Assembly (NCBI RefSeq): GCF_021887715.1
Contig: NZ_JAIQXX010000009.1
Location: forward strand, 58,947-122,946
Reading direction: 5' to 3'
Source: Winogradskyella immobilis
Lineage (GTDB): Bacteria; Bacteroidota; Bacteroidia; Flavobacteriales; Flavobacteriaceae
DNA length: 64,000 bases
Shown: piece by piece, positions 37,020 to 44,945 of the stretch
Layout of the letters: every line of letters starts with the position of its first letter
How positions within the stretch are numbered: position 1 is the first letter of the stretch
Position numbers and translations under genes: made by a program
Notes under the pieces: model-generated
The model's input: the letters and a program-made list of their open reading frames with translations, nothing else
Database searches by the model: none
Told to the model about the DNA's origin: nothing

Positions 37020-37100
37020 GTCACACTGAGCGCAGTCGAAGTGTAGTTTCAGTATCTCAAAAAATAAATAACAGATTCCGTATCAAGTACGGAATGACAA
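37020..37100. repeat. Palindromic repeat pair between hisF and hisIE
   Basis: GTCACACTGAGCGCAGTCGA (first unit, then AGTG) is followed by ACAGATTCCGTATCAAGTAC and GGAATGACA (second unit, inverted). Translated, the first unit gives the peptide CHTERSRS, a familiar false N-terminal extension in Bacteroidetes annotations. Confidence 0.8.
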
Positions 37101-37111
37101 ACAAGTTTGTA

Positions 37112-37708
37112 ATGAAAATAGATTTCAATAAAAATAACGACGGATTAATCCCGGCAATTATACAAGATGCGCAAACTAAAACGGTATTAATGCTAGGCTA
37201 TATGAATGCAGAAGCACTCGAAAAAACGAAGGCAACAAACCTCGTAACTTTTTATAGTAGAAGCAAACAACGCCTATGGACAAAAGGCGAAGAAAGTGGT
37301 AACGTACTTAATCTTGTAAGTATTAAAAACGATTGCGATAATGACACCTTGCTAATTACTGTAAATCCAAAAGGACCAACATGTCACAAAGGTACTGATA
37401 CCTGTTGGGCAGAATCTAATACTGAGGATTATGGTTTTATTTCAAAATTAGAAAACACTATTACATCGCGTATAAATTCTGCTGATGCAGAAAAATCTTA
37501 TGTCGCTTCACTTTTTAAAAAAGGAATTAATAAAATAGCTCAAAAAGTGGGTGAGGAAGCCGTAGAAGTGGTTATTGAAGCTAAAGACAATAATGATGAG
37601 CTTTTTTTAAACGAAAGTGCAGATTTACTGTTTCATTATTTAATGTTATTACAAGCTAAGGGTTATAAATTAAATGATGTTGTAGATGTTTTAAAATCTC
37701 GTCGTTAG
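37112..37708 (+). CDS. hisIE: Bifunctional PR-AMP cyclohydrolase / PR-ATP pyrophosphatase
   Basis: The HisI part (about 1-105) has the metal-binding DCDNDTLLITV and the cysteines of GPTCHKGTDTCW. The HisE part (about 110-198) has the all-alpha pyrophosphohydrolase motif QKVGEEAVEVVIEAKD with its acidic cluster. It closes the operon. The frame is open upstream to 37010, but that extension is a translated repeat unit (CHTERSRS...), so ATG 37112 (MKIDFNKNNDG) is the start; 198 residues is the family length. Confidence 0.95.
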   Translation: MKIDFNKNNDGLIPAIIQDAQTKTVLMLGYMNAEALEKTKATNLVTFYSRSKQRLWTKGEESGNVLNLVSIKNDCDNDTLLITVNPKGPTCHKGTDTCWAESNTEDYGFISKLENTITSRINSADAEKSYVASLFKKGINKIAQKVGEEAVEVVIEAKDNNDELFLNESADLLFHYLMLLQAKGYKLNDVVDVLKSRR

Positions 37709-37801
37709 TTGTAAAAATACCTTTATAGTAATACTAGTATAAATTATTAAATCACTATTTATTTAATAACTTAGTACAGTACTATTAATAACTTAATATT
37801 G

Positions 37802-38170
37802 ATGAGTTTAGATGATTACCTTTTTATAGGATTACTTGTAATTACCATTATTCTCTATATTAGTTTCTTTACTAAAGCATTTCAATGGTTTTTTAAAGAT
37901 AAAGATGAAGTTATATATAAAATGATTTGTAAGCCATTTGAAAAAAGAGGATTTCAGGTGCTAAAATTAGATATAGTAAGTGAGCTAGAATTAAAGAAAA
38001 TCAACAGAAATTTTTCAAATCAATATAGCAGGAAAGAATTCTACAGCGTAGATCTTTTTAGAAAAATTAAATTAAGAAAAGAAGGAAAAATAGTTTGGTT
38101 GATCATAAAGGTTTATGAGTATCCTTGTTGCACAGATATAAAAATTCTAAAGTCAATTAAATCAAAATAA
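37802..38170 (+). CDS. Unrecognised small membrane-anchored protein
   Basis: The 122-residue product has one N-terminal helix (DYLFIGLLVITIILYISFF). A basic cytoplasmic domain of mixed alpha/beta character follows, ending YPCCTDIKILKSIKSK. No family is recognised. It begins 93 bases after hisIE in an AT-rich gap. ATG 37802 is chosen over the TTG one codon earlier. Confidence 0.55.
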   Translation: MSLDDYLFIGLLVITIILYISFFTKAFQWFFKDKDEVIYKMICKPFEKRGFQVLKLDIVSELELKKINRNFSNQYSRKEFYSVDLFRKIKLRKEGKIVWLIIKVYEYPCCTDIKILKSIKSK

Positions 38171-38206
38171 TAAGTTTCCTTTTTAGTTCTATTAATATAT
38201 TTCATA

Positions 38207-38992
38207 ATGTTCCAAAAACGATTTTACTATCTTATAAAAATTCAATACTTAGGCTATCGTTTTCATGGTTGGCAAAAACAACCCGATGTAAAAACGATTC
38301 ACTTAATGATAGATCGTACGCTAAAGTTTATTCTTAAAGATCAAAAATTTAAAACCTTAGGTGCCGGACGTACAGATGCTATGGTTTCTGCTAATGAAGC
38401 TGCATTAGAGTTGTTTTTACACGATACACCTATTGATGATTTTGAGGCTTTTTTAGAATTGTTTAATCATAATTTACCACAAGACATAAGAGCGTTATCT
38501 ATTATAGAAGTAGATAAAGCATTTAATGTTATCCAAGACTCAAAACTTAAAGAATACCATTATGTATTTTCTCAAGGGCAAAAAAACCATCCGTTTTGTG
38601 CTCCTATATTAACTACAATTCTAGAACCTTTAGATGTAGAGTTAATGAAGCAAGGAGCTAAACTATTTGAAGGTTCTCATTATTTTAAAACGTATTGTTA
38701 TCGTGCTACAGACAATGGTGAATATCATAGAACTATTCAATCTTCAGAGATTATAGCTAATGATTTGTATATCGCTAATTTCTTTCCAGAACATTCTTAT
38801 ATATTTAAGGTCGTTGGCAAAGGTTTTATGCGAAATCAAATTCGGTTAATGTTTGGTGCATTAATAAAGTTAGGTCGAGGAGAAATAACTTTAGATAATA
38901 TTAGATCTACATTAAAAGACGACAGTACAGAAGTTATGGATTATATAGCGCCAGCTTCTGGGCTGATATTACATTCTGTAAATTTTCAATAA
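38207..38992 (+). CDS. TruA-like tRNA pseudouridine synthase
   Basis: The 261-residue protein has the TruA fold landmarks: YRFHGWQKQPDVKTIH near the N-terminus and the catalytic aspartate D57 in GAGRTDAMVSA. A C-terminal MRNQIRLMFGALIKLGRG also fits. Canonical TruA reads GRTDAGVHA; the Gly and His after the Asp are replaced here. It therefore may belong to the second TruA-like subfamily seen in flavobacteria. The target uridine is uncertain. A terminator follows directly. Confidence 0.8.
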   Translation: MFQKRFYYLIKIQYLGYRFHGWQKQPDVKTIHLMIDRTLKFILKDQKFKTLGAGRTDAMVSANEAALELFLHDTPIDDFEAFLELFNHNLPQDIRALSIIEVDKAFNVIQDSKLKEYHYVFSQGQKNHPFCAPILTTILEPLDVELMKQGAKLFEGSHYFKTYCYRATDNGEYHRTIQSSEIIANDLYIANFFPEHSYIFKVVGKGFMRNQIRLMFGALIKLGRGEITLDNIRSTLKDDSTEVMDYIAPASGLILHSVNFQ

Positions 38993-39025
38993 AAAAAGCA
39001 TCAGTATTTACCGATGCTCTTTTAT
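38991..39025. terminator. Terminator between truA-like gene and convergent membrane protein
   Basis: AGCATC (38997-39002) pairs with GATGCT (39013-39018), with A7 before and CTTTTAT after. It lies between two convergent genes and can serve both. Confidence 0.7.
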
Positions 39026-39047
39026 CACTTTGGTTGGTTGGCGTATT

Positions 39048-39485
39048 TTATTTAAGCCAGCCTTTTGCAATACCTTTATTAGATAGTAAAATCATTAAAA
39101 TACAAATTACAGGAATTGCAATTTGCATAGACCATTCAAAAGCACCGGCATCTTTCAGATTACTATTCTGAATTAAATTATAATACATTTGAACTAGGAC
39201 AGCTATAAATGAACATATAAACAATAATTTTGCAAATCTTTTTCTAAGCAGCAATGCTATACAGCCTAATGCTCCACAAAACACAGCTATAGCAAAAGCG
39301 GTAGTATACCAAGCAGGTTGTTGCGAAATTACATCTAACTGTTCGGCAGTATATAAAGCTCTATGGGCTTCTGTATCATAAGCTTGTTGTAGATAGGCAT
39401 TAACTCCCATGCCATTCCAGATTAATGCTAACACAGAGACAATCCAAAACCAAACAGGAGGTTTACTTGTAGATAAATTTGTCAT
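39048..39485 (-). CDS. Four-helix membrane protein of unknown function
   Basis: The 145 residues form four hydrophobic segments (WFWIVSVLALIWNGMGV; FAIAVFCGALGCIALLL; LLFICSFIAVLVQMYY; IAIPVICILMILL). A short loop (DTEAHRALYTAEQLD) lies between helices 1 and 2. Homologues are sometimes labelled 'sugar transporter', for which I see no support. It is monocistronic. Confidence 0.75.
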   Translation of the reverse strand: MTNLSTSKPPVWFWIVSVLALIWNGMGVNAYLQQAYDTEAHRALYTAEQLDVISQQPAWYTTAFAIAVFCGALGCIALLLRKRFAKLLFICSFIAVLVQMYYNLIQNSNLKDAGAFEWSMQIAIPVICILMILLSNKGIAKGWLK

Positions 39486-39615
39486 AATAAAAGTGATTAA
39501 TTGGTTAATATTATGGTGTAAATTATCACCATGAATTAATCAACAATTTATAAAAAAATAAACAAATGCTTAATATATGCTAAAAATGCTATGCTATAAA
39601 ATGAAAGAAAATTCG

Positions 39616-39837
39616 CTAATCAACAACGTGTAACACAGGTTGTTTATCTACAAATTTACCGTTAACAGACTCTCCAAGAATTAAAACTTCTTTAGAACGT
39701 TCGTACATTTTTATTGCACGATGCATCTGAAGTTTAGAATGACTGTATAGTTTAATACCTGATCTTGAACCTTTATTTCTGATTTCAATGTAGTATCCAT
39801 CCTTTAGTTTGGTCGGTTTAGTTGCTGGTCTACCCAT
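39616..39837 (-). CDS. Conserved small basic protein
   Basis: The 73-residue cytosolic protein starts MGRPATKPTKLKDGYYIEIR. The GRP-containing N-terminus recalls an AT-hook. The middle (HSKLQMHRAIKMYERSK) is helical and basic, resembling a short DNA-associated fragment such as the Arm domain of integrases. No function is known to me. It stands alone in an AT-rich region and codon use looks like that of its neighbours. Confidence 0.65.
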   Translation of the reverse strand: MGRPATKPTKLKDGYYIEIRNKGSRSGIKLYSHSKLQMHRAIKMYERSKEVLILGESVNGKFVDKQPVLHVVD

Positions 39838-39996
39838 AAATATAATGTCTGTTTTAAAAGTTTTGCATTATAGTGAAAATATAGGACATAGACAAGTTTA
39901 TAGCATCTTATTATTACCGTTATAAAAAGATGATTTTTTAATATAAAATGTGTCTTTTTCTTTTTGTAATTTTAAACCCTTATAAGGTAAGATTTT

Positions 39997-40674
39997 ATGA
40001 ACATTACAATACCAAAATCAACGTTTACTTTTTTAAAAAAATTAAGCGCAAATAATAATAGAGAATGGTTTACAGAGCATAAACCAGACTTTAAAAGCAT
40101 AGAGGCAGAGATAAAAAAAGCGTATCATCATATAGATGAATTAATGAATACGCACGACCATATCGATAAAACTAAAATTTTTAGGATTTATAGAGATGTC
40201 CGATTTTCAAAAAACAAAACACCATATAAAACACATTTTGGCGGTTCTTTTTTGAGACGAAAACCCGATTTAAGAGGTGGATACTATTTACATATTCAGC
40301 CTAACAATGAATCGTTTATTGCAACAGGGTTTTGGGAGCCAAATAAAGAAGATCTATTGCGTATTCGTAAAGAGTTTGAAATGGATGATGATGAAATCCG
40401 TGATATTTTAAACGATAAAACCTTTAAATCGGTTTGGGGAGATATGGTAGGTGACGAATTAAAAACAGCGCCTAAAGGCTTTGATAAAGAACATTCTGCC
40501 ATAGATCTTATCCGTAAAAAACAATTTATCTTCACAAAAAAGTACACAGATAAAGAGGTATTATCCGATAATTTTTTAAACGAAGTTAACGATGCTTTTA
40601 TAGCAATACGCCCATATTTCGATTATATGAGTAGTGTTTTAACTACTAATCTTAATGGTGAGTCTTTAATTTAA
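39997..40674 (+). CDS. DUF2461 family protein
   Basis: The 225-residue protein shows the DUF2461 (TIGR02453) pattern: NNREWFTEHKPDF, FRIYRDVRFSKNKTPYKTHFG and GGYYLHIQPNNESFIATGFW. It is a widespread soluble family of unknown activity. Its stop codon interlocks with that of the convergent next gene over TTAA (40671-40674). Confidence 0.88.
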   Translation: MNITIPKSTFTFLKKLSANNNREWFTEHKPDFKSIEAEIKKAYHHIDELMNTHDHIDKTKIFRIYRDVRFSKNKTPYKTHFGGSFLRRKPDLRGGYYLHIQPNNESFIATGFWEPNKEDLLRIRKEFEMDDDEIRDILNDKTFKSVWGDMVGDELKTAPKGFDKEHSAIDLIRKKQFIFTKKYTDKEVLSDNFLNEVNDAFIAIRPYFDYMSSVLTTNLNGESLI

Positions 40675-41087
40675 ATGGCTTTTAATATTTCGGGTTTAAG
40701 AAAAAGTTGAATGCTATTTACTAAGCGTTCTTTTACAATAGTCATCATACGTTTGTTTAATGCTGATGAGTTGGTGATGTACAATGTATATTCTTCTGTA
40801 GTAAACTGACCGATAATCATACCCTTAACAGAATTTCTAAATTTCATGTCTTTGTGTATGGCATTTTCAATATAATCTAGCTGTTTTTGTAACGAGAGTT
40901 CGTGAAACACATTTTTATGTTTAGTGATGTAATTTTTAAAAACAGCAATAAGCAAATCATGCTGTAGTTTAATGATTGGTCTTAAAGTTTTATTCTGAAA
41001 AGCTTCTTCAGGACTCATATTATCGTAGATCTTTGCAGAAGGAATTAAAGGACGAATGCTTAGTAGATGGTTTGATCGGGTATCCAT
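40671..41087 (-). CDS. Conserved hypothetical protein, mostly helical
   Basis: The 138-residue soluble protein starts SNHLLSIRPLIPSAK. It has helical stretches around LQHDLLIAVFKNYI and LQKQLDYIENAIH and ends in a helix LVNSIQLFLKPEILKA. I recognise no catalytic motif. Its stop codon interlocks with that of the convergent DUF2461 gene. Confidence 0.6.
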   Translation of the reverse strand: MDTRSNHLLSIRPLIPSAKIYDNMSPEEAFQNKTLRPIIKLQHDLLIAVFKNYITKHKNVFHELSLQKQLDYIENAIHKDMKFRNSVKGMIIGQFTTEEYTLYITNSSALNKRMMTIVKERLVNSIQLFLKPEILKAI

Positions 41088-41163
41088 AAATACTTAGAGT
41101 TTAGCATTAATATGGAATTAAATTTAGGGATTAACACCTCAGTAATATTGAAACGATAATTAT

Positions 41164-41187
41164 GTTGTTAACGGTTTTATTAACAAC
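41164..41187. other. Perfect 8-bp hairpin upstream of the DUF72 gene
   Basis: GTTGTTAA (41164-41171) and TTAACAAC (41180-41187) flank an 8-base loop in the 155-base intergenic gap between two divergent genes. No T run follows, so an operator or 5' structure is likelier than a terminator. Confidence 0.4.
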
Positions 41188-41242
41188 GATTATTTTTAGT
41201 AGGATTGCTGAATAGTAATTATCTTTATTCAAAATTTAAATT

Positions 41243-42130
41243 ATGAAGTTTGGACGTGTTGACAATCCAGAACTAATAGATTTTACTTTACCTAAAGATC
41301 ATAAAGATACTAGTAGTGTTTTAAAAAAATCATCTTCAAAATCTACAAATATTTATGTAGGTTGTGCTAAATGGAATAGAGCAGATCTTAAAGGGTTTTA
41401 TCCTAGAGGCACAAAAGATGAATTAGAATATTATTCGCGTCAATTTAATTCTATAGAGCTTAATGCAACTTTTTATAGAATTTTTCCTCCAGAACAATTT
41501 CAAAAATGGTATGATAAGACACCAGACAACTTTCGGTTTTTTCCAAAACTCAATCAAGAAATTAGTCATTGGAAACGTTTAACAGAAGTAAAAGAAGTTG
41601 TAGAACATTATTTGTATAGCGCTATACATCTAAAGGAAAAATTAGGATGTTTGTTTCTGCAAATGCACAGTAATTTTGCGCCGAAAGATTTTAATCGTGT
41701 TATCGATTTTATGGAATCATGGCCAAAAGAAATGCCTTTAGCAGTTGAGTTTAGGCATACTGATTGGTATAATGATGCTTCTATAGCAGAAGAATTATTT
41801 AAATTGTTAGAAGAAAATAACATTTCTAATATTATTGTAGATTCTGCAGGTCGACGCGATATTATGCATATGCGATTAACCAATTCTAGAGCGTTTATAA
41901 GATATGTTGGAGCTAACCATGCTTCAGATTATTCGCGGTTAGACGATTGGGTAGATCGCTTAAAACAATGGCAAGATGCCGGAATTGAAGAGATAGATTT
42001 TTTTGTACATCAAAATATAGAAAAAGAATCCCCTTTATTATCAACGTATTTAATACAACAATTAAATGAAAATCTAGGTATGTCACTAAAAATACCAAAT
42101 GATGATGGGCAACAAACAACTTTACTTTAA
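41243..42130 (+). CDS. DUF72 family (YecE-like) barrel protein
   Basis: The 295 residues form the TIM-barrel DUF72 family. Landmarks are YVGCAKWNRADLKGFYPRGTKDELEYY (in parts, near residue 37), FNSIELNATFYR, FRFFPKLNQEISH and LAVEFRHTDWY. Members are thought to act on nucleic acid or nucleotides, but no activity is established. Two tandem repeat units follow before the next gene. Confidence 0.85.
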   Translation: MKFGRVDNPELIDFTLPKDHKDTSSVLKKSSSKSTNIYVGCAKWNRADLKGFYPRGTKDELEYYSRQFNSIELNATFYRIFPPEQFQKWYDKTPDNFRFFPKLNQEISHWKRLTEVKEVVEHYLYSAIHLKEKLGCLFLQMHSNFAPKDFNRVIDFMESWPKEMPLAVEFRHTDWYNDASIAEELFKLLEENNISNIIVDSAGRRDIMHMRLTNSRAFIRYVGANHASDYSRLDDWVDRLKQWQDAGIEEIDFFVHQNIEKESPLLSTYLIQQLNENLGMSLKIPNDDGQQTTLL

Positions 42131-42156
42131 GTATTTAAATAAAAAATAATAATTAA

Positions 42157-42218
42157 CCTAACATATCACACTGAGCTTGCCGAAGTGCCTAACATGTCAC
42201 ACTGAGCTTGCCGAAGTG
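42157..42218. repeat. Tandem 31-bp direct repeat of the ACTGAGC unit
   Basis: Two consecutive copies (42157-42187 and 42188-42218) differ at one base (CATATCAC versus CATGTCAC). A fragment of a third (CCTAACA) follows. Each contains CACTGAGCTTGCCGAAGTG, the same unit found at 37020 and, more degenerate, within 33434-33527. They lie just before the thioesterase ATG. Confidence 0.85.
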
Positions 42219-42234
42219 CCTAACACCTAAACAT

Positions 42235-42627
42235 ATGAGATTCCACACACGCAAATGGGTAAAACCCGAAGATTTAAATCCTAATGGCACTTTATTTGGA
42301 GGTCAATTATTGGCTTGGATTGATGAAGAAGCAGCATTATATACAATAATACAATTAGAAAATTCTAAAATTGTAACCAAGTACATTTCAGAAATTAATT
42401 TTATGGCATCTGCCAAACAAGGAGATATTGTTGAAATAGGCATGGAGGTCATTAAGTTTGGAAAGTCTTCATTGACAATGAAGTGTGAAGCCCGTAACAA
42501 AATGACCAGAGAAACCATTTTAACGGTAGATAATATTATTATGGTAAACTTAGGGCCAGATGGAAAACCAGCACCGCACGGAAAGACAGAAGTAGAGTTT
42601 GTGAAAGATCGTCTTGATAACAAATAA
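42235..42627 (+). CDS. Acyl-CoA thioesterase, hotdog fold
   Basis: The 130-residue protein carries the acyl-CoA thioesterase motif NPNGTLFGGQLLAWIDEEAAL, written here in two overlapping parts of the hot-dog helix, with the catalytic Asp in WIDE. It is of the YciA/cytosolic type and releases CoA from acyl-CoA. The frame can be extended to a TTG at 42208, but that codon lies inside a repeat unit; ATG 42235 (MRFHTRKWVKPED) is preferred. Confidence 0.85.
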   Translation: MRFHTRKWVKPEDLNPNGTLFGGQLLAWIDEEAALYTIIQLENSKIVTKYISEINFMASAKQGDIVEIGMEVIKFGKSSLTMKCEARNKMTRETILTVDNIIMVNLGPDGKPAPHGKTEVEFVKDRLDNK

Positions 42628-42759
42628 TTTATAATTATAACGATACATTTCACCTGTTAAAATAGAGTTAATTGAATAAGGATAGCGTTTTAGAATTTGA
42701 ATAAACAGTATTTTTATAACATCATATAACTAATTATCAATAAATTAAAAACAAATAAA

Positions 42760-43884
42760 ATGAAAAAATTAATATTAAGTGTGTCTTTATGTGCACTAGC
42801 ATTAATTACGCTTGTTGCTGTAAGTAAAAACAATACCGAAAATACATCGCCACTTACTGCGGATTTTATTGAAGGAGATACAGGTATCGCTTCAATCAAT
42901 GCTTTAAGTTTTGGACCAGAAGGCATTCTTTTTGTAGGTGACTCTAAAAATGCAGCAATCTATGCTATTGATACAAAAGATAATACTTCAAAACAAAACT
43001 CTGAACGTGTAGTTTTAAGAGAAGTTGACAATAAGATTGCAGCTTCATTAGGTACAACTACAGACAAAATTAGAGTTACTGACATGGCTGTAAACCCAGT
43101 ATCTAAAGCTGTTTATTTTTCAGTTAACACAGCTGATGGAACTCCTGTTATTTTAAAGTTGAACGGAGAGAACTTTGAGAATGTAAACCTAAAAGATGCT
43201 AGCTATTCTAAAATAGATTTAACAAATCCAATTTCTGCTGATAAGAAAGATAGAAGAGGACGTTCGCAACGTGCTTCAGCGATCTCTGATTTAAAATACC
43301 ACAATGGTAAAGTGATGGTAACTGGTTTGTCTAATGAAGAATTTAGTTCTACATTTAGAAGTATGCCTTTTCCTTTTACTAATGCGCAAGATCATGCATC
43401 TTTAAAAATATATCATGCTGCACACGCACGTTTTGAAACTTATGCGCCAATTAGAACGTTTAGTGTTATAAATATAGAAAATAAAGATTATTTAATGGCG
43501 AGTTATACATGCACGCCTTTAGTATTATTTCCGATGGATGAACTAAAAGGTGGTACACATGTAACAGGTAGAACTGTAGCTGAATTAGGCGCAGGAAATG
43601 CTCCAATAGATATGATTACTTTTGAAAGAGATGGGAAACCTCATTTTTTAATGTCTAATTCTAATCGTCCAGTAATGAGCATTGATTATAATGACATCAT
43701 CAATTTTAAATCTCAGTTAACAGAGCCAGTTAAAGGTTATAATACTGAAGGAGTACAATACACAAATTTACCAATGGTAAACGTATTACAACTAGATAAT
43801 TTAGATGCTAACAATATTGTGTATTTACAACGTACTTCAGGAGGAGAACTTATTTTAGTTAGCCGACCTACAAATAGAGTATAA
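42760..43884 (+). CDS. Secreted protein of unknown function, propeller-like
   Basis: The 374-residue product has a signal peptide (MKKLILSVSLCALALITLV). The body contains repeated short strand patterns (GPEGILFVGDSKNAAIYAID; TDMAVNPVSKAVYFSV; ISDLKYHNGKVMVTGL), as in beta-propellers. Conserved-looking segments include MPFPFTNAQDHASLKIYH and HARFETYAPIRTF. I do not recognise the family. Its stop overlaps the ATG of the next gene (TAATG), so the two are translationally coupled and probably act together at the surface. Confidence 0.65.
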   Translation: MKKLILSVSLCALALITLVAVSKNNTENTSPLTADFIEGDTGIASINALSFGPEGILFVGDSKNAAIYAIDTKDNTSKQNSERVVLREVDNKIAASLGTTTDKIRVTDMAVNPVSKAVYFSVNTADGTPVILKLNGENFENVNLKDASYSKIDLTNPISADKKDRRGRSQRASAISDLKYHNGKVMVTGLSNEEFSSTFRSMPFPFTNAQDHASLKIYHAAHARFETYAPIRTFSVINIENKDYLMASYTCTPLVLFPMDELKGGTHVTGRTVAELGAGNAPIDMITFERDGKPHFLMSNSNRPVMSIDYNDIINFKSQLTEPVKGYNTEGVQYTNLPMVNVLQLDNLDANNIVYLQRTSGGELILVSRPTNRV

Positions 43885-44945
43885 TGGTACATCATACATT
43901 TACAAAAACGACTAAGGTTTTCTTGGTCGTTTTTTGTTTTTTATTAAGTTGTAAAACTGAGAATAAAGAAGATATAGAAGTCATTTATCAGTCTGGCAAG
44001 GCTGTTTCTATTACATATTCATCTCAACTAGCAACACAAAAAGCAAAAGTGTTCTTAAGTACTAATTTAAATACTCCTCTTCTCGGTTCATATAATTTTA
44101 AGGGAGATGATTATACATTTGAACCCGTCGTCCCGTTTTCAGCTGGTATTACATATATATTGAAAGAAAATGGAGAGCAAAAATCCAGTTTTACAATATA
44201 TAAAAATGATGATGTAGAAGCTCCAACACTTATCGCTATTTATCCATCTACCAATACTCTGCCTGAAAATTTATTGAAGATGTATTTCCAATTTTCAAAA
44301 CCTATGCAAGAAGTTGGTTCTGCTTTAGATTTTATAAAAGTTACCAATAATAATACGGGAAAAGAAGTAGATGTGTTTTTAGAACTTAATACAGAACTTT
44401 GGAATAAAGAACATACACGATTAACCTTATGGTTAGATCCAGGACGAATTAAAACAGACTTGATTCCTAATAAAGAAAAAGGGTTGCCTATTTTAAAAGG
44501 GAATGAATACACTTTGACTATTGATTCTAACTGGGGAGATGCTCAAGGTAATACTTTAGGAAAACCGTATCAAAAAACATTTAATGTCGTAGAGCGTGAT
44601 GTTAAAATGCTACATATAGAAGATTGGGAGTTATTAGTAAATCTAGATGTATTAACTGTTCATTTTAAAGAACCTTTAGATGGTGTTCTAGCTAGCAAAT
44701 CATTTCATATTGAAAATTCTAATAAAGATATTGTTAGTGGTGATTTTAGATTAATTAACCAAGAGCAAACGCTTAAATTTCAACCAGAGCATCCATTTGC
44801 CTTGGGAGAATATACACTAGTGGTGCAATCTAAATTAGAAGATTTAGCAGGTAATAATCTCAATCATCCATTTGATAAAGATTTAACACAAACAAATTCT
44901 GAGAAAGAAACAGAATTTAAAGCTATAAAATTTACTGTTGATTAA
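43884..44945 (+). CDS. Surface lipoprotein with Ig-like (Big_5) domains
   Basis: The N-terminus ends in a lipobox FLLSC with the lipidated cysteine at residue 23, followed by KTENKED. Two Big_5-like domains follow: TLIAIYPSTNTLPENLLKMY..FSKPM (about 112-200) and LLVNLDVLTVHFKEPL (about 245-340). It probably sits in the outer membrane and partners the preceding coupled protein. Its last 14 bases overlap the convergent MscS gene. Confidence 0.7.
   Translation: MVHHTFTKTTKVFLVVFCFLLSCKTENKEDIEVIYQSGKAVSITYSSQLATQKAKVFLSTNLNTPLLGSYNFKGDDYTFEPVVPFSAGITYILKENGEQKSSFTIYKNDDVEAPTLIAIYPSTNTLPENLLKMYFQFSKPMQEVGSALDFIKVTNNNTGKEVDVFLELNTELWNKEHTRLTLWLDPGRIKTDLIPNKEKGLPILKGNEYTLTIDSNWGDAQGNTLGKPYQKTFNVVERDVKMLHIEDWELLVNLDVLTVHFKEPLDGVLASKSFHIENSNKDIVSGDFRLINQEQTLKFQPEHPFALGEYTLVVQSKLEDLAGNNLNHPFDKDLTQTNSEKETEFKAIKFTVD

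Noticed and set aside
37010..37111. Upstream extension of hisIE as real protein
   Set aside because: It is the translation of a palindromic repeat unit and the family starts at MKIDFN.
42157..42218. Direct repeat considered as a CRISPR array
   Set aside because: Two abutting 31-base copies without spacers and with a clear match to dispersed intergenic units; no cas gene is in the window.
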